Positions 1-9,054 of a DNA stretch of 64,000 nt are shown piece by piece; within the stretch, counting starts at the first letter, position 1, and each line of letters starts with the position of its first letter. The stretch comes from Burkholderia sp. BCC0322 (GTDB lineage Bacteria; Pseudomonadota; Gammaproteobacteria; Burkholderiales; Burkholderiaceae): the NCBI RefSeq assembly GCF_902833045.1, contig NZ_CADFDU010000008.1, positions 124,001 to 188,000 of the forward strand, given 5' to 3'. The position numbers were made by a program, and so were the translations under genes. The notes under the pieces are model-generated. The model saw only the letters and a program-made list of their open reading frames with translations, was not told the origin of the DNA and did not search any database.

Positions 1-605
1 AGCGCGAGCTGCTCGCGCAGCGAGCGCTCCGACACATAGGCGAGCGCCACGTCGGCGATCACGCCGATGCGAACCGTGCGTTGCGCGTTCGCCGTCGCGA
101 AGTATTCGGCGAGTGCCGCGTCGGACAGGCTGCGCACGCGGCCGAACAGGTCGAGCTCGTACGCGCTGACGCCGACGCCCGCGCGATACAGCCCGCTGAT
201 CGCGCTTTCGCGCACGACCGGGTCGTACTGCCGTGCACGGTCGTAGCCCAGGTTCGCATCGACCGACGGCATCAGGTCCGCGCGCTGCACGCCGTACAGC
301 GCACGCGCTTCCTCGAGACGGCCGGCCGCGACCCGCAGGTCGCGGTTGTTCGCGAGCGCCGCATCGATCCACGCCTGCAACGCGGCGTCGGTAAAGTAGG
401 CGCGCCAGTCGTCGAGCAGCGCGGCGGCGTCGGGCGACACCTCGGCCGCCGGCGCGGCACTGCCGTCGACCGGCGCATAGGTCGACGGCACCGGCGCCGC
501 CGGCCGCTCGTAGCGCGGCGCGAGCGTGCAACCGGCCAGCGCGAGCGCGGCGGCCAGCGCAACCTGAACCCGCAGCGCGGCGCGTGCATTCAGCGCAAAC
601 ATCAT
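1..605 (-). CDS. oprA: RND efflux outer-membrane factor lipoprotein (OprM/OprA type), partial
   Basis: This is the outer-membrane channel of a tripartite efflux pump (NodT/OprM family). Only about the first 200 codons are present; the gene runs off the left edge with no stop codon inside the window. The protein starts with a short basic stretch and a hydrophobic segment ending in a lipobox (LAGC, Cys at about residue 26), so it should be a lipoprotein that crosses the periplasm. Family features follow: a W-x-x-Y-F-x-D segment and an A-x-x-x-N-R-D-L-R-V-A-x-x-R helix. The ATG at 603-605 overlaps the TGA of the pump gene (ATGA), which points to translational coupling and fixes the start. It is the last gene of a leftward adaptor-pump-channel operon. 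The symbol follows the AmrAB-OprA system of Burkholderia; a BpeAB-OprB relative is the main alternative. Confidence 0.88.
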   Translation of the reverse strand, partial: MMFALNARAALRVQVALAAALALAGCTLAPRYERPAAPVPSTYAPVDGSAAPAAEVSPDAAALLDDWRAYFTDAALQAWIDAALANNRDLRVAAGRLEEARALYGVQRADLMPSVDANLGYDRARQYDPVVRESAISGLYRAGVGVSAYELDLFGRVRSLSDAALAEYFATANAQRTVRIGVIADVALAYVSERSLREQLA

Positions 606-3600
606 TGAGAACCCTCCATCGTCGCCGGCTGCGCCCCGCCGCGCCGGCGCGGGCCGACGTCGAACAGGCGGCCGACGATCACGAAAAACAGCGGGACGAG
701 GAACACCGCGAGCACGGTCGCCGTGATCACGCCGCCGAGCACGCCGGTGCCGATCGCCATCTGCGCGCCGGACGCGGCGCCCGACGCGAACGCGAGCGGC
801 AGCACGCCGACGCCGAACGCGAGCGACGTCATCACGATCGGCCGCAGCCGCAGGCGCGCGGCCTCGAGCGCCGCGTCGACGAGCGACATGCGCTGCGCGA
901 CCAGGTCCTTCGCGACTTCGACGATCAGGATCGCGTTCTTCGCGGACAACCCGATCGTCGCGATCAGCCCGACCTTGAAGTAGATGTCGTTCGGCATCAT
1001 CCGCAGCGTGACGCCGAGCACCGCACCGATCACGCCAAGCGGCACGACCAGCATCACCGCGAACGGGATCGACCAGCTCTCGTACAGCGCCGCGAGCGCG
1101 AGGAACACGACGAGCACCGACAGCGCGAACAGCATCGGCGCTTGCGCACCCGACAGCCGCTCCTCGAACGACTGCCCCGACCACGAGAAGCCGGTGCCGG
1201 CCGGCAGTTTCCCGGCGAGCCGCTCGATCGCGGTCATCGCCTCGCCGCTGCTGTGGCCTGCCGCGGCCGAGCCGTTGATCGTGAACGACGGATAGCCGTT
1301 GTAGCGCGTGAGCTGCGGCGGCCCCATCGTCCAGTGCAGCGTCGTGAACGCCGCGAGCGGCACCATCTCGCCATGCGTGTTGCGCACGCGCAGCTTCTTC
1401 ACGTCCTCCGGATCGAGCCGGTGCAGCCCGTCGGCCTGCACGACCACGCGCCGCACCTGCGTGCCGTGCATGAAGTCGCCGATATAGTCGGAGCCGAACA
1501 TCACCGCGAGCGTCGTGTTGATCTCGTCCATCGACACGCCGAGCGCGGACGCCTTCGCGCGATCGATGTCGAGCTTCAACTGCGGCGCGTCCTGCGTGCC
1601 GGCGAACATCAGGTCGGTCAGCGCCGGATCCTTGCGGCCTGTCGCGAGCAGTTGCTCGCGCGCGGCGCTGAACGTCGCGTAGTCGAGCCCGCCGCGGTTC
1701 TGCAAACGGAAGTCGAAACCGCTCGACGAGCCGAGATCGGGCAGCGCCGGCGAGTTCATCGCGAACACCGTCGTGTTCGGCGTGCTCGCGAAGCGCTCGT
1801 TGATGCGCGCGACGATCGCCTGCACGTGAGTGTCTTCGCGCTTGCGCTCCTTCCAGTTTTTCAGCGTGACGAAGATCATCCCGCCGTTCGGCCCCTCGCC
1901 GTACAGGTTGAAGCCGCCAAGCGCATACGTGAACGCGGCCGGCTCGTCGCGGCGGATGGCCGACTCGACCTCCCGCACGCTCTGCATCGTTTCCGCGAGC
2001 GGCGTGCCTTGCGGCCGGATCACCATCACCATGAAATTGCCCTGGTCCTCGTCCGGCAGGAACGCGGTCGGCAGCTGCGTGAGCATCAGCGCCGCGGCCG
2101 CGGTCAGCGCACCGTACACGACGAGCCAGCGCACCGGCTTCTTCAGCATCGCGCCGACGCGCGTCGCATAGCGCTGCGTCGAGTGTGCGACGAAGCGGTT
2201 GAACCAGCCGAAGAAGCCGCGCTTCTCGTGATGGTCGCCGGACACGGGCTTGAGCAGCGTCGCGCACAGTGCGGGCGTCAGCGACAGCGCGAGGAAGGCC
2301 GAGAAGCCGATCGACACCGCGAGCGACAACGCAAATTGCCGGTAGATGTTGCCCACCGCGCCGCCGAAGAACGCCATCGGCACGAACACCGACGTCAGCA
2401 CCACGGTGATCCCGACGATTGCGCCGCTGATCTGCTTCATCGCCTTGACGGTCGCGTCGTAGGGTTGCAGCCCCTCCTCGACCATCAGCCGCTCGACGTT
2501 CTCCACCACGACGATCGCGTCGTCGACGAGGATGCCGATCGCGAGCACCATCCCGAACATCGTCAGCACGTTGATCGAGAAGCCCGCCGCGTACATCACG
2601 CCGAACGTGCCCGCGAGCGCGACCGGCACGACGAGCGTCGGGATCAGCGTCGCGCGCAGGTTCTGCATGAACAGGAACATCACGAGGAACACCAGCACGC
2701 CGGCCTCGATCAGCGTCGTGACGACCTTGTTCATCGACACGCGCACGAACGACGACGTCTCGTACGGGATCTGGTACTTCACGCCCGGCGGGAAATACGC
2801 GGACAGCTCGTCCATCGTCGCGCGCACGCGCTTCTCGGTGGATACCGCGTTCGAGCCCGGCGCGAGCTTGATGCCCATTCCGGTCGCGACCTTGCCGTTC
2901 ACGTACGACGGATAGTTGTAGTCGTTGCCGCCGAACTCGACGCGCGCGACGTCGCGCAAATACAGCGCGGAGCCGTCGGCCTGCGTGCGCAGCGCGATCG
3001 CGCCGAAATCGGCCGGCGTCTTCAGCGGCGCATCGGCGAACACGGTCGCCGCGATCGGCGCACTGGCCGGCACCGCGCTGCGGCCGATGTCGCCGATCGT
3101 CACGCGCGCGTTGTGCGCGCGCACGGCCGACGCGATATCCGACGCGGTGAGGCCGTGCCCGGCCATCTTCACCGGGTCGGGCCAGATCCGCATCGCGTAC
3201 TCGGCGCCCCAGAACTGCACCTTGCCGACACCCTCGACGCGACGCAGCGCCTGCACGACGTTCGCCGACGCATATTCGCCGAGCTGCACGGCGCTCATCC
3301 GTCCGTCGTCGGACGTCAGCGACACCACGAGCTGAATGTTGTCGGCGGCCTTCTCGACCTGGATGCCGTCGCGCCGCACCGGTTCGGGCAGCCGCGCCTC
3401 GACCGTTTTCAGCCGGTTCTGCACTTCGACGGCCGCGAGGTCGGCGTTCACGCCCTGCTTGAACGTCAGGTACAGCGACGCCATCCCGGCGCTGCTGGTG
3501 GCCGACGTGTACATCAGCCCCGGCGCGCCGTTCATTTCGCGCTCGATCAGCGCGGTCACCGATTCCTCGACGACCTGCGCGGACGCGCCCGGGTACGTCG

Positions 3601-3739
3601 CATAGATGCTGACGACGGGCGGCGCGATGTCCGGGTACTGCGCAACGGGCAGCGCGCGGATCGCGAATGCGCCGCCCAGCATGATGAAGATTGCGATCAC
3701 CCACGCGAAGACGGGGCGATCGATGAAGAAACGTGCCAT
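602..3739 (-). CDS. amrB: RND multidrug efflux inner-membrane transporter (AcrB/AmrB family)
   Basis: The product is a 1045-residue proton-driven drug exporter of the HAE1 RND family, normal in length for AcrB and MexB. It begins MARFFIDRPVFAWVIAI, the usual first transmembrane helix, then a large periplasmic loop. The proton-relay pair of aspartates is in ILVDDAIVVVENVERLM (about residues 405-420), and the partner lysine is in SAKNAILIVEVAKDL near 940. The second half repeats the layout, as expected from the family's internal duplication. The gene lies 20 bp after the adaptor and overlaps the channel gene by 4 bp. I assign it to the AmrAB-OprA group (aminoglycoside and macrolide efflux in Burkholderia; I recall the B. 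cenocepacia counterpart as RND-3) from gene order and remembered sequence. That subgroup is less certain than the family. Confidence 0.95.
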   Translation of the reverse strand: MARFFIDRPVFAWVIAIFIMLGGAFAIRALPVAQYPDIAPPVVSIYATYPGASAQVVEESVTALIEREMNGAPGLMYTSATSSAGMASLYLTFKQGVNADLAAVEVQNRLKTVEARLPEPVRRDGIQVEKAADNIQLVVSLTSDDGRMSAVQLGEYASANVVQALRRVEGVGKVQFWGAEYAMRIWPDPVKMAGHGLTASDIASAVRAHNARVTIGDIGRSAVPASAPIAATVFADAPLKTPADFGAIALRTQADGSALYLRDVARVEFGGNDYNYPSYVNGKVATGMGIKLAPGSNAVSTEKRVRATMDELSAYFPPGVKYQIPYETSSFVRVSMNKVVTTLIEAGVLVFLVMFLFMQNLRATLIPTLVVPVALAGTFGVMYAAGFSINVLTMFGMVLAIGILVDDAIVVVENVERLMVEEGLQPYDATVKAMKQISGAIVGITVVLTSVFVPMAFFGGAVGNIYRQFALSLAVSIGFSAFLALSLTPALCATLLKPVSGDHHEKRGFFGWFNRFVAHSTQRYATRVGAMLKKPVRWLVVYGALTAAAALMLTQLPTAFLPDEDQGNFMVMVIRPQGTPLAETMQSVREVESAIRRDEPAAFTYALGGFNLYGEGPNGGMIFVTLKNWKERKREDTHVQAIVARINERFASTPNTTVFAMNSPALPDLGSSSGFDFRLQNRGGLDYATFSAAREQLLATGRKDPALTDLMFAGTQDAPQLKLDIDRAKASALGVSMDEINTTLAVMFGSDYIGDFMHGTQVRRVVVQADGLHRLDPEDVKKLRVRNTHGEMVPLAAFTTLHWTMGPPQLTRYNGYPSFTINGSAAAGHSSGEAMTAIERLAGKLPAGTGFSWSGQSFEERLSGAQAPMLFALSVLVVFLALAALYESWSIPFAVMLVVPLGVIGAVLGVTLRMMPNDIYFKVGLIATIGLSAKNAILIVEVAKDLVAQRMSLVDAALEAARLRLRPIVMTSLAFGVGVLPLAFASGAASGAQMAIGTGVLGGVITATVLAVFLVPLFFVIVGRLFDVGPRRRGGAQPATMEGSQ

Positions 3740-3759
3740 GGTGGTGTGATGTTAACCAG

Positions 3760-4959
3760 TCAGGTTTGACGGGCAGCCGCCTGCGAAGCGGCCGCTGCCG
3801 GCGCTGCCTTCGACGGCGGCGCCTTCTCGACGGGCTTGACGGCCGTATCGGGCGCGAACTGCGCGGCGTTGTCGACGATCACGCGCTCGCCGCCCGCGAG
3901 GCCGCGCGTGATGCGCCAGTCATGGCCGCTCATCTGGTCGGCGGCGACCTCGACGTCCTTGACCTTGTCGTTCGTGCCGACGACCCGCACCGACGTGCGC
4001 TCGGCCGTGCGCAGCAGCGCATCGCGCGGCACGAGGATCGCCCGCTGGTCGACCGCCGTGTCGAGCGCGATACGCACATACGCGCCCGGCAACAGCTCGC
4101 GCTCCGGATTCGGGAACAACGCGCGCATCGCGACGGTGTCGGTGGTCGGATCGACCGCGAGATCGCTGAACAGCAGCTTGCCCTTCAGCGGATACGCGGT
4201 GCCGTCGGCGCGCAGCAGCGTCACCGCGATGTCGTGCTGCGCGATGCCCGTCGCACGCCCGCTCTTCACCGCGCGGCGCAGCGCGTCGACATCGGCGGCC
4301 GGCTGCGAGAAGTTCACGTAGATCGGATCGAGCTGCTCGACGGTCGTGAGCGGCGTCGCCTGGTCCTGGCCGACGAGCGCGCCTTCGGTCACGAGCGCGC
4401 GCCGTGCGCGGCCCGCGATCGGCGCGGTGACGGTCGCATAGTCGAGTTGCAACTGCGCGCGTGCGAGCTCCGCCTTCGCGGAAGTCACGCCGGCCTTCGC
4501 CTGCGTGTCGTCGGCAACCGCCTCGGTATGGTCGCGTTCGCTCACCGCGCGATCGCGCACGAGATCGTCGTAACGACGGCGCTTGTCGCTCGCCGCGAGC
4601 GCGGCGGCCTGCGCCTTCGCGAGCGCGCCCTGCGCGGCGTCGCGCGCGGCCTTCAGCGGCGCGGGATCGATGCGGAACAGCACCGCGCCCTGCTTCACTT
4701 CCTGGCCTTCCTCGTAGGTGCGCGCGGTCACGATGCCCGCGACCCGCGCGCGTACTTCCGCCTGCCGGTACGCTTCGAGCCGGCCCGGCAATTCGACGGT
4801 CATCGGCACGGCCGTCGGGCGCACCGTCACGACCGTTGCCTGTTTCGCGGCCTCCGGCGCGGCGTCCTGGTCGCCCTTTCCACATCCGGCCAGGGCCAGC
4901 ATGGCCGCCAGCGCGAACGGCGCCAGACGGTGGCGCAACAGGGAGCGATTGTTGTTCAT
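3760..4959 (-). CDS. amrA: RND efflux periplasmic adaptor lipoprotein (AcrA/AmrA family)
   Basis: This 399-residue membrane-fusion protein links the pump to the outer-membrane channel. It has a signal sequence ending in a lipobox (LALAGC, Cys at about residue 26). The family's barrel-sandwich/lipoyl segment follows (RLEAYRQAEVRARVAGIV), then an alpha-hairpin rich in Ala, Lys and Glu (about 100-170), and a beta-barrel. The C-terminal tail is low-complexity Ala/Pro/Lys. The ATG at 4957-4959 is preceded by GAGGT at good spacing, so I prefer it to an upstream ATG eight codons earlier. It is the first gene of the leftward efflux operon. Its promoter region, shared with the divergent tetR gene, holds a 20-bp palindrome. 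Confidence 0.94.
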   Translation of the reverse strand: MNNNRSLLRHRLAPFALAAMLALAGCGKGDQDAAPEAAKQATVVTVRPTAVPMTVELPGRLEAYRQAEVRARVAGIVTARTYEEGQEVKQGAVLFRIDPAPLKAARDAAQGALAKAQAAALAASDKRRRYDDLVRDRAVSERDHTEAVADDTQAKAGVTSAKAELARAQLQLDYATVTAPIAGRARRALVTEGALVGQDQATPLTTVEQLDPIYVNFSQPAADVDALRRAVKSGRATGIAQHDIAVTLLRADGTAYPLKGKLLFSDLAVDPTTDTVAMRALFPNPERELLPGAYVRIALDTAVDQRAILVPRDALLRTAERTSVRVVGTNDKVKDVEVAADQMSGHDWRITRGLAGGERVIVDNAAQFAPDTAVKPVEKAPPSKAAPAAAASQAAARQT

Positions 4960-5012
4960 GTGTGACCTCGGATCGTTCGCCACCGATAAAATGCGGCGGC
5001 TCAGGGTGGCCG

Positions 5013-5036
5013 ATTATAATCAGTCACGACTGATTA
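5013..5036. promoter_or_regulatory. Operator/promoter of the divergent efflux-tetR pair
   Basis: Positions 5017-5036 read TAATCAGTCACGACTGATTA, a near-perfect palindrome with 9-base arms around a 2-base centre, typical in size for a TetR dimer site. A TATAAT -10 hexamer for the leftward operon lies at 5013-5018 (minus strand) and touches the palindrome. A bound repressor would therefore cover the efflux promoter, and probably the divergent tetR promoter as well. Confidence 0.8.
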
Positions 5037-5109
5037 AATACACACCGCTTCAATCTGACCGTCACACTGTCTCAATAAAACGACAGCGAACTGTAAGAAA
5101 TTTTAGGAC

Positions 5110-5757
5110 ATGGCCCGCAAGACCCGCGAAGAATCGCTCGCCATCAAGCACCGAATCCTCGACGCCGCCGAGCTCGTGCTGCTCGAGAAAGGCGTGGCGC
5201 AAACCGCGATGGCAGACCTCGCCGAGGCCGCCGGGATGTCACGGGGCGCTGTCTACGGCCACTACCGCAACAAGATGGAAGTGTGTCTCGCGCTGTGCGA
5301 CCGCGCGTTCGCGCGCACGTCGGAAGGCTTCGACGCGGGCGACGGGCTGCCCCCGCTCGCCACGCTGCGGCGCGCCGCATCGCACTATCTACAGGAATGC
5401 GGCGAGCCGGGCCCAATGCAGCGCGTGCTCGTGATCCTCTATACCAAGTGCGAGCAGAGCGAGGAAAACGGCGCGCTGCAGCGGCGCCGCATGCTGCTCG
5501 AATTGCAGATGCTGCGGATCACGAAGGCGCTGCTGCGTCGCGCGATCGCGGCCGGCGAAGTCGCCGCCGATCTCGACGTGCACCTGGCCGCCGTCTATCT
5601 CGTGTCGCTGCTCGAAGGCGTGTTCGCATCGATGATCTGGACCAACCGGCTGCGCGGCAACCTGTGGACCGACGCCGAGGCGATGCTCGACGCCGGCTTC
5701 GACACCGTGCGCACGTCCGCCGCCTTGCGCATCCGCGCGCACAAATTGCCGGACTGA
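5110..5757 (+). CDS. amrR: TetR/AcrR-family repressor of the efflux operon
   Basis: This 215-residue TetR-family regulator has an N-terminal DNA-binding domain (about residues 12-58), with the recognition helix in MSRGAVYGHYRNKMEV. The larger C-terminal ligand-binding domain matches the AcrR C-terminal type (EVAADLDVHLAAVYLVSLLEGVF). It is divergent from the efflux adaptor gene with a 150-bp gap holding a 20-bp palindrome, the classic layout of a local efflux repressor. Loss of such repressors usually raises efflux. Binding to that palindrome is inferred from position and symmetry. The name follows the amr assignment and shares its uncertainty. Confidence 0.9.
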   Translation: MARKTREESLAIKHRILDAAELVLLEKGVAQTAMADLAEAAGMSRGAVYGHYRNKMEVCLALCDRAFARTSEGFDAGDGLPPLATLRRAASHYLQECGEPGPMQRVLVILYTKCEQSEENGALQRRRMLLELQMLRITKALLRRAIAAGEVAADLDVHLAAVYLVSLLEGVFASMIWTNRLRGNLWTDAEAMLDAGFDTVRTSAALRIRAHKLPD

Positions 5758-5973
5758 CGAAAATTGTCGTAATAAATGCTGATTTAACCCGATTTACCGC
5801 ACCGCGAAACGAATGAGCTGACCCCCTTTAAAATTTTTAACGTTTCGCGGAACATCGGTAGACTGACGCTGTCATCTTTCTTTAGCGTCTTCGTGATAAC
5901 CGGGTTCGACCCGGAATGCACGCCGCCGTTCGAAGCGGGCCCGCCCCGCGCGTTGGGTCGAACGGAAACGACA

Positions 5974-6000
5974 CAGGCCCCTGGCGGGGCCTGTTTTGTT
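5974..6000 (+). terminator. Intrinsic terminator between tetR and the M23 peptidase gene
   Basis: CAGGCCCC-TGGC-GGGGCCTG forms a perfect 8-bp stem with a 4-base loop, followed by TTTTGTT on the plus strand. It lies 217 bp after the tetR stop and about 90 bp before the M23 start. It ends tetR transcription, or acts in the leader of the next gene. Confidence 0.75.
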
Positions 6001-6086
6001 GCACGCCCGCCGCCCGCCCCGTCGCTGCCCGACGGATGTGCCGCCGGCGGTCCCTGCCCACACCCCTTTGAACCGCTTTCCTGGAT

Positions 6087-7340
6087 GTGGACACCTTGGT
6101 CAAGTCTGTCGCTACCCCTGATGCTTTCGCGCCCGGCCGCGCGCAGCGCATTGTGCGCGCGCTCGTGCCGGCCGCCGTGCTCGGCGCCCTCGCCGCACTC
6201 GGCCTCGCCGCGCTGCCAGCCGTGTCGCAACTGCCGGGCGCCGTCGACTCGGGCACGGCCGCGCTGCCGCAGCGCGTGCTGTCGGAAACACCGTTTCCCA
6301 CCGCGCAGCATTTCGTGACGAGCGAGCTCGCCCGCACGATCGGCGAACGCAACGACCGCAGCCAGCAGCCGGGCCTGTTCGCGCCGCTCAGCGCGCACCG
6401 CAACGACATGCTCGGCTATGCGACCCTGTTCCAGTTCGCGGCCCCCGAAAGCCAGCACGGGATGCGTGCGGGCAACATCGAACTCACGCTGTCCGATACG
6501 TTGAACCGTCTCGACGTGCCGCCCGAGGTGCGCATCCAGCTCGGCGATCTCGTCAGCGGCAAGGTCGCGATGCGGGCAAGCGCGCAGCGCGGCGATTACT
6601 ACCGCGTCGCGTTCGATACGAACGACGGCACACCGCGCCTTACCGCACTCGAACTGCGCGTCGCCGGCCGCACGTTCGGCGCGATCTGGTTCCGCGCACC
6701 GGGCGCCGAGCACGGCGCGTACTACGCGCTCGACGGCTCGCCGCTCGAAGCCGCCGCATTCACGATGCCGGTCAAGTGGACGCGCATCAGCTCGTTCTTC
6801 GGCGAGCGCATCCATCCGCTGTCGCAGGCGATGGCGTTCCACACGGGCGTCGATCTCGCGGCACCCACCGGCACGCCCGTCGACGCAGCGGCCGACGGCG
6901 TCGTATCGTTCGTCGGCACCGATCCGGGCGGCTACGGCCGCTACGTGATCGTCGATCACGCCGACGGTTACTCGACGTACTACGCGCACCTGTCCGCGTT
7001 CGCGCGCGGCCTCAAGACGGGCGAAACCGTGAAGCAGGGCCAGCGCATCGGTTCGGTCGGCATGACGGGCGCCGCGACGGGTCCGCACCTGCACTTCGAG
7101 GTGCGCGTCGCGAACAATCCGGTCGATCCGCTCGTCACGCTCGCGAGCGCGCAGACGGCGCTGTCCGACATGCAGCTCACCGCATTCCGCCAGGAAGCGG
7201 CGCAATGGCGCTTCCGCCTCGCATCGATCAATACGGCGCCGTTCGCGTTCGCGCAGAACGACGGGCCGCTGTGGGGCGATTTCGCGACCGATTCATCGAC
7301 GCTGCGTGCGGTCTTCAATACGCATTACTCGGCGTCGTGA
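6087..7340 (+). CDS. M23-family zinc metallopeptidase (murein endopeptidase-like)
   Basis: The 417-residue envelope protein has one N-terminal hydrophobic helix (about residues 24-46), so it is probably anchored in the inner membrane or secreted. A non-catalytic middle region precedes a C-terminal LytM/peptidase M23 domain. Zinc ligands are visible: H252 and D256 in HTGVDLAAPTGTPV, and H334 and H336 in GPHLHFEV. The family cleaves peptide crosslinks in peptidoglycan or regulates enzymes that do. All the expected metal ligands are present, so it should be active. It stands alone between tetR and a convergent amino-acid ABC operon. The start gives a basic N-terminus before the hydrophobic segment. 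Confidence 0.9.
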   Translation: MDTLVKSVATPDAFAPGRAQRIVRALVPAAVLGALAALGLAALPAVSQLPGAVDSGTAALPQRVLSETPFPTAQHFVTSELARTIGERNDRSQQPGLFAPLSAHRNDMLGYATLFQFAAPESQHGMRAGNIELTLSDTLNRLDVPPEVRIQLGDLVSGKVAMRASAQRGDYYRVAFDTNDGTPRLTALELRVAGRTFGAIWFRAPGAEHGAYYALDGSPLEAAAFTMPVKWTRISSFFGERIHPLSQAMAFHTGVDLAAPTGTPVDAAADGVVSFVGTDPGGYGRYVIVDHADGYSTYYAHLSAFARGLKTGETVKQGQRIGSVGMTGAATGPHLHFEVRVANNPVDPLVTLASAQTALSDMQLTAFRQEAAQWRFRLASINTAPFAFAQNDGPLWGDFATDSSTLRAVFNTHYSAS

Positions 7341-7488
7341 CGCACGTGCTGCGCGCAGTTGCCCGACGGGTAGCGGCGCGCGCGGCCGGCGTTCTACCTT
7401 CCTCGTCCCTGTCCCTGCCCGCCGGGCCTGACCTGCCTGGCACGCAGCCCGCTGCGCCCATTCACCGACACTGCCTCGTCGGCAATTC

Positions 7489-7510
7489 AAAAACGGCCGC
7501 AGCATGCCGT
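7489..7510 (-). terminator. Terminator of the amino-acid ABC operon
   Basis: A 5-bp stem (ACGGC at 7493-7497 with GCCGT at 7506-7510) is followed on the minus strand by five T. It abuts the stop codon of the last permease gene. The stem is short, so efficiency is uncertain. Confidence 0.5.
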
Positions 7511-8235
7511 CACCGCGCGGGTTCCGTATCCCCGGTGGCCGCGTGCGCTGCGCGTTCCGCACGCGGGCGCCGCGACAGCAGCCAGCGCGCCGCGCCGTCG
7601 AGCGACGTGCACAGCACCAGATAGATCAGCGCGACGAACAGGAAGATCGGCGCCGGATACACCATCAGCCGGTTGTTCACCTGCGTCGCGACGAACGACA
7701 GCTCCGGCACGCCGACGATATACGCGAGCGACGTGTCCTTCACGAGCGCAACCCACTGGTTGACGAACGACGGCGTCATGATCCGGATCGCCTGCGGCAG
7801 CAGCACGTAGCGCACCGTCTGCCAGCGCGTGAGCCCGAGCGACAGCCCGGCCTGCCATTGCCCGTCGCCAGCCGCGACGATGCCCGCATGCACCGCGTGC
7901 GCGAGATACGCGCCGCCGATCAGCGCGAGCGCGCATACGACCGTCGCGAGCCCCGGCACGTCCATGTGCAGCACCACGGGTATCAGGAAGTAGGTCCAGA
8001 AAATCAGCATCAGCACGGGAATCGCGCGGAAGAAACCGATGAACGCAAGCAGCAGCACGCGTGCGGGGCCGCGCGCGAGCGCCATCGCAACACCGAGCGC
8101 GATGCCGAGCACGGCCGACACGACGGCCGACGCGATTGCGAGCAGCAGCGACAGCGCGGCGCCGCCGAGCGGCCCTTCCGGGAAGGCGCCGACGAGCAGG
8201 TACGGCAGATTGGCGAGCAGCAGCGAAAAGTCCAT
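7510..8235 (-). CDS. Amino-acid ABC transporter permease (GltK/HisM type)
   Basis: The 241-residue inner-membrane permease of a polar amino-acid importer (HAAT family) has about five hydrophobic helices. It carries the ATPase-contacting EAA-like loop in QAGLSLGLTRWQTVRYVLLPQAIRIM. The gene starts 2 bp after the stop of the other permease gene, so the two should form a heterodimeric channel. Similarity is to glutamate/aspartate permeases; the exact substrate cannot be read from the sequence. No ATPase gene follows: the next gene is the convergent M23 peptidase. Confidence 0.88.
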   Translation of the reverse strand: MDFSLLLANLPYLLVGAFPEGPLGGAALSLLLAIASAVVSAVLGIALGVAMALARGPARVLLLAFIGFFRAIPVLMLIFWTYFLIPVVLHMDVPGLATVVCALALIGGAYLAHAVHAGIVAAGDGQWQAGLSLGLTRWQTVRYVLLPQAIRIMTPSFVNQWVALVKDTSLAYIVGVPELSFVATQVNNRLMVYPAPIFLFVALIYLVLCTSLDGAARWLLSRRPRAERAAHAATGDTEPAR

Positions 8236-8237
8236 CG

Positions 8238-8960
8238 TCAGCGCCCCGCTCCCAGCCGGTCGCGCCATTGCGTGGCGGCATACGCGCCCGCTTCGATCGC
8301 GGCCACCGCCGCAACGTACAGCACGGTTGCCACGCCGAATGCAGCGAACGTCTTGAACGTCTCGGTCTCGACCTGCCGCGATGCATACGACAGCTCGGCC
8401 ACGCCGATCGCCATCGCGAGCGACGAGTTCTTCACGAGATTCATGTATTGGCCGAACAGCGGCGGCAACGCGATGCGCACCGCCTGCGGCAGCACCACGT
8501 AACGCAGCGACTGCATCGGCGTGAGGCCGAGCGCGGCCGCCGCATCGTGCTGCGCGCGCCGCACGCCGCGCAAGCCCGCTTCGCACTCCTCGGCGACGAA
8601 CGCGGCCGTATAGGCGCTCAGCCCGACCCAGCCCGCGACGAATTCGAACGACGGCCATGCGAGCGTGAACGGGCCGATGCTCAACGCATGGCGCGCGTTG
8701 AGCCACGCGACCCACGGGTCGGGCAGCAACGATGCGACGCTGAAATACCAGAACAGCAACTGCACGAGCAGTGGCGTGTTGCGGAACGTGACGACGTACG
8801 CGGCCGCCACCGTGCGCAGCCCCGTGCCGCGCGCATGCCGCATGACCGCGAGCAACAGCCCGCCGGCGGTCGCGAAGACGGCCGACGCGGCCGCGAGGCC
8901 GAGCGTCAGCAGGAAGCCCTGCCAGAGCCAGGACAGATATTTGGGAGCCAACCCGAGCAT
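8238..8960 (-). CDS. Amino-acid ABC transporter permease (GltJ/HisQ type)
   Basis: The 240-residue inner-membrane permease is the partner of the downstream permease. The N-terminus (LGLAPKYLSWLWQGFLLTL) is typical of GltJ-like proteins. The EAA loop is in AAAALGLTPMQSLRYVVLPQAVRIALP. The start at 8958-8960 gives the normal length; an upstream in-frame extension is unlike a permease. It lies about 95 bp downstream of the binding-protein gene, in the same operon. Confidence 0.88.
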   Translation of the reverse strand: MLGLAPKYLSWLWQGFLLTLGLAAASAVFATAGGLLLAVMRHARGTGLRTVAAAYVVTFRNTPLLVQLLFWYFSVASLLPDPWVAWLNARHALSIGPFTLAWPSFEFVAGWVGLSAYTAAFVAEECEAGLRGVRRAQHDAAAALGLTPMQSLRYVVLPQAVRIALPPLFGQYMNLVKNSSLAMAIGVAELSYASRQVETETFKTFAAFGVATVLYVAAVAAIEAGAYAATQWRDRLGAGR

Positions 8961-9054
8961 GCTGTGTTGCGGGCGCGAAGCGCGCGATCGGAAGAAAACG
9001 GAAAGCGCCGCGAGGCCGGTGGTCCGGCCGGTCGCGGCGCGCGTGCGATGCGGA

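Noticed and set aside
584-3769. A 1061-codon open frame opposite the RND pump gene
   Set aside because: Its product is almost all Arg, His, Asp and Ala, the mirror of a high-GC gene on the other strand. The pump on the minus strand has full family motifs.
5784-7205. A 473-codon leftward frame over the M23 gene
   Set aside because: Arg/Ala-rich shadow composition; the rightward frame carries the zinc ligands and signal helix.
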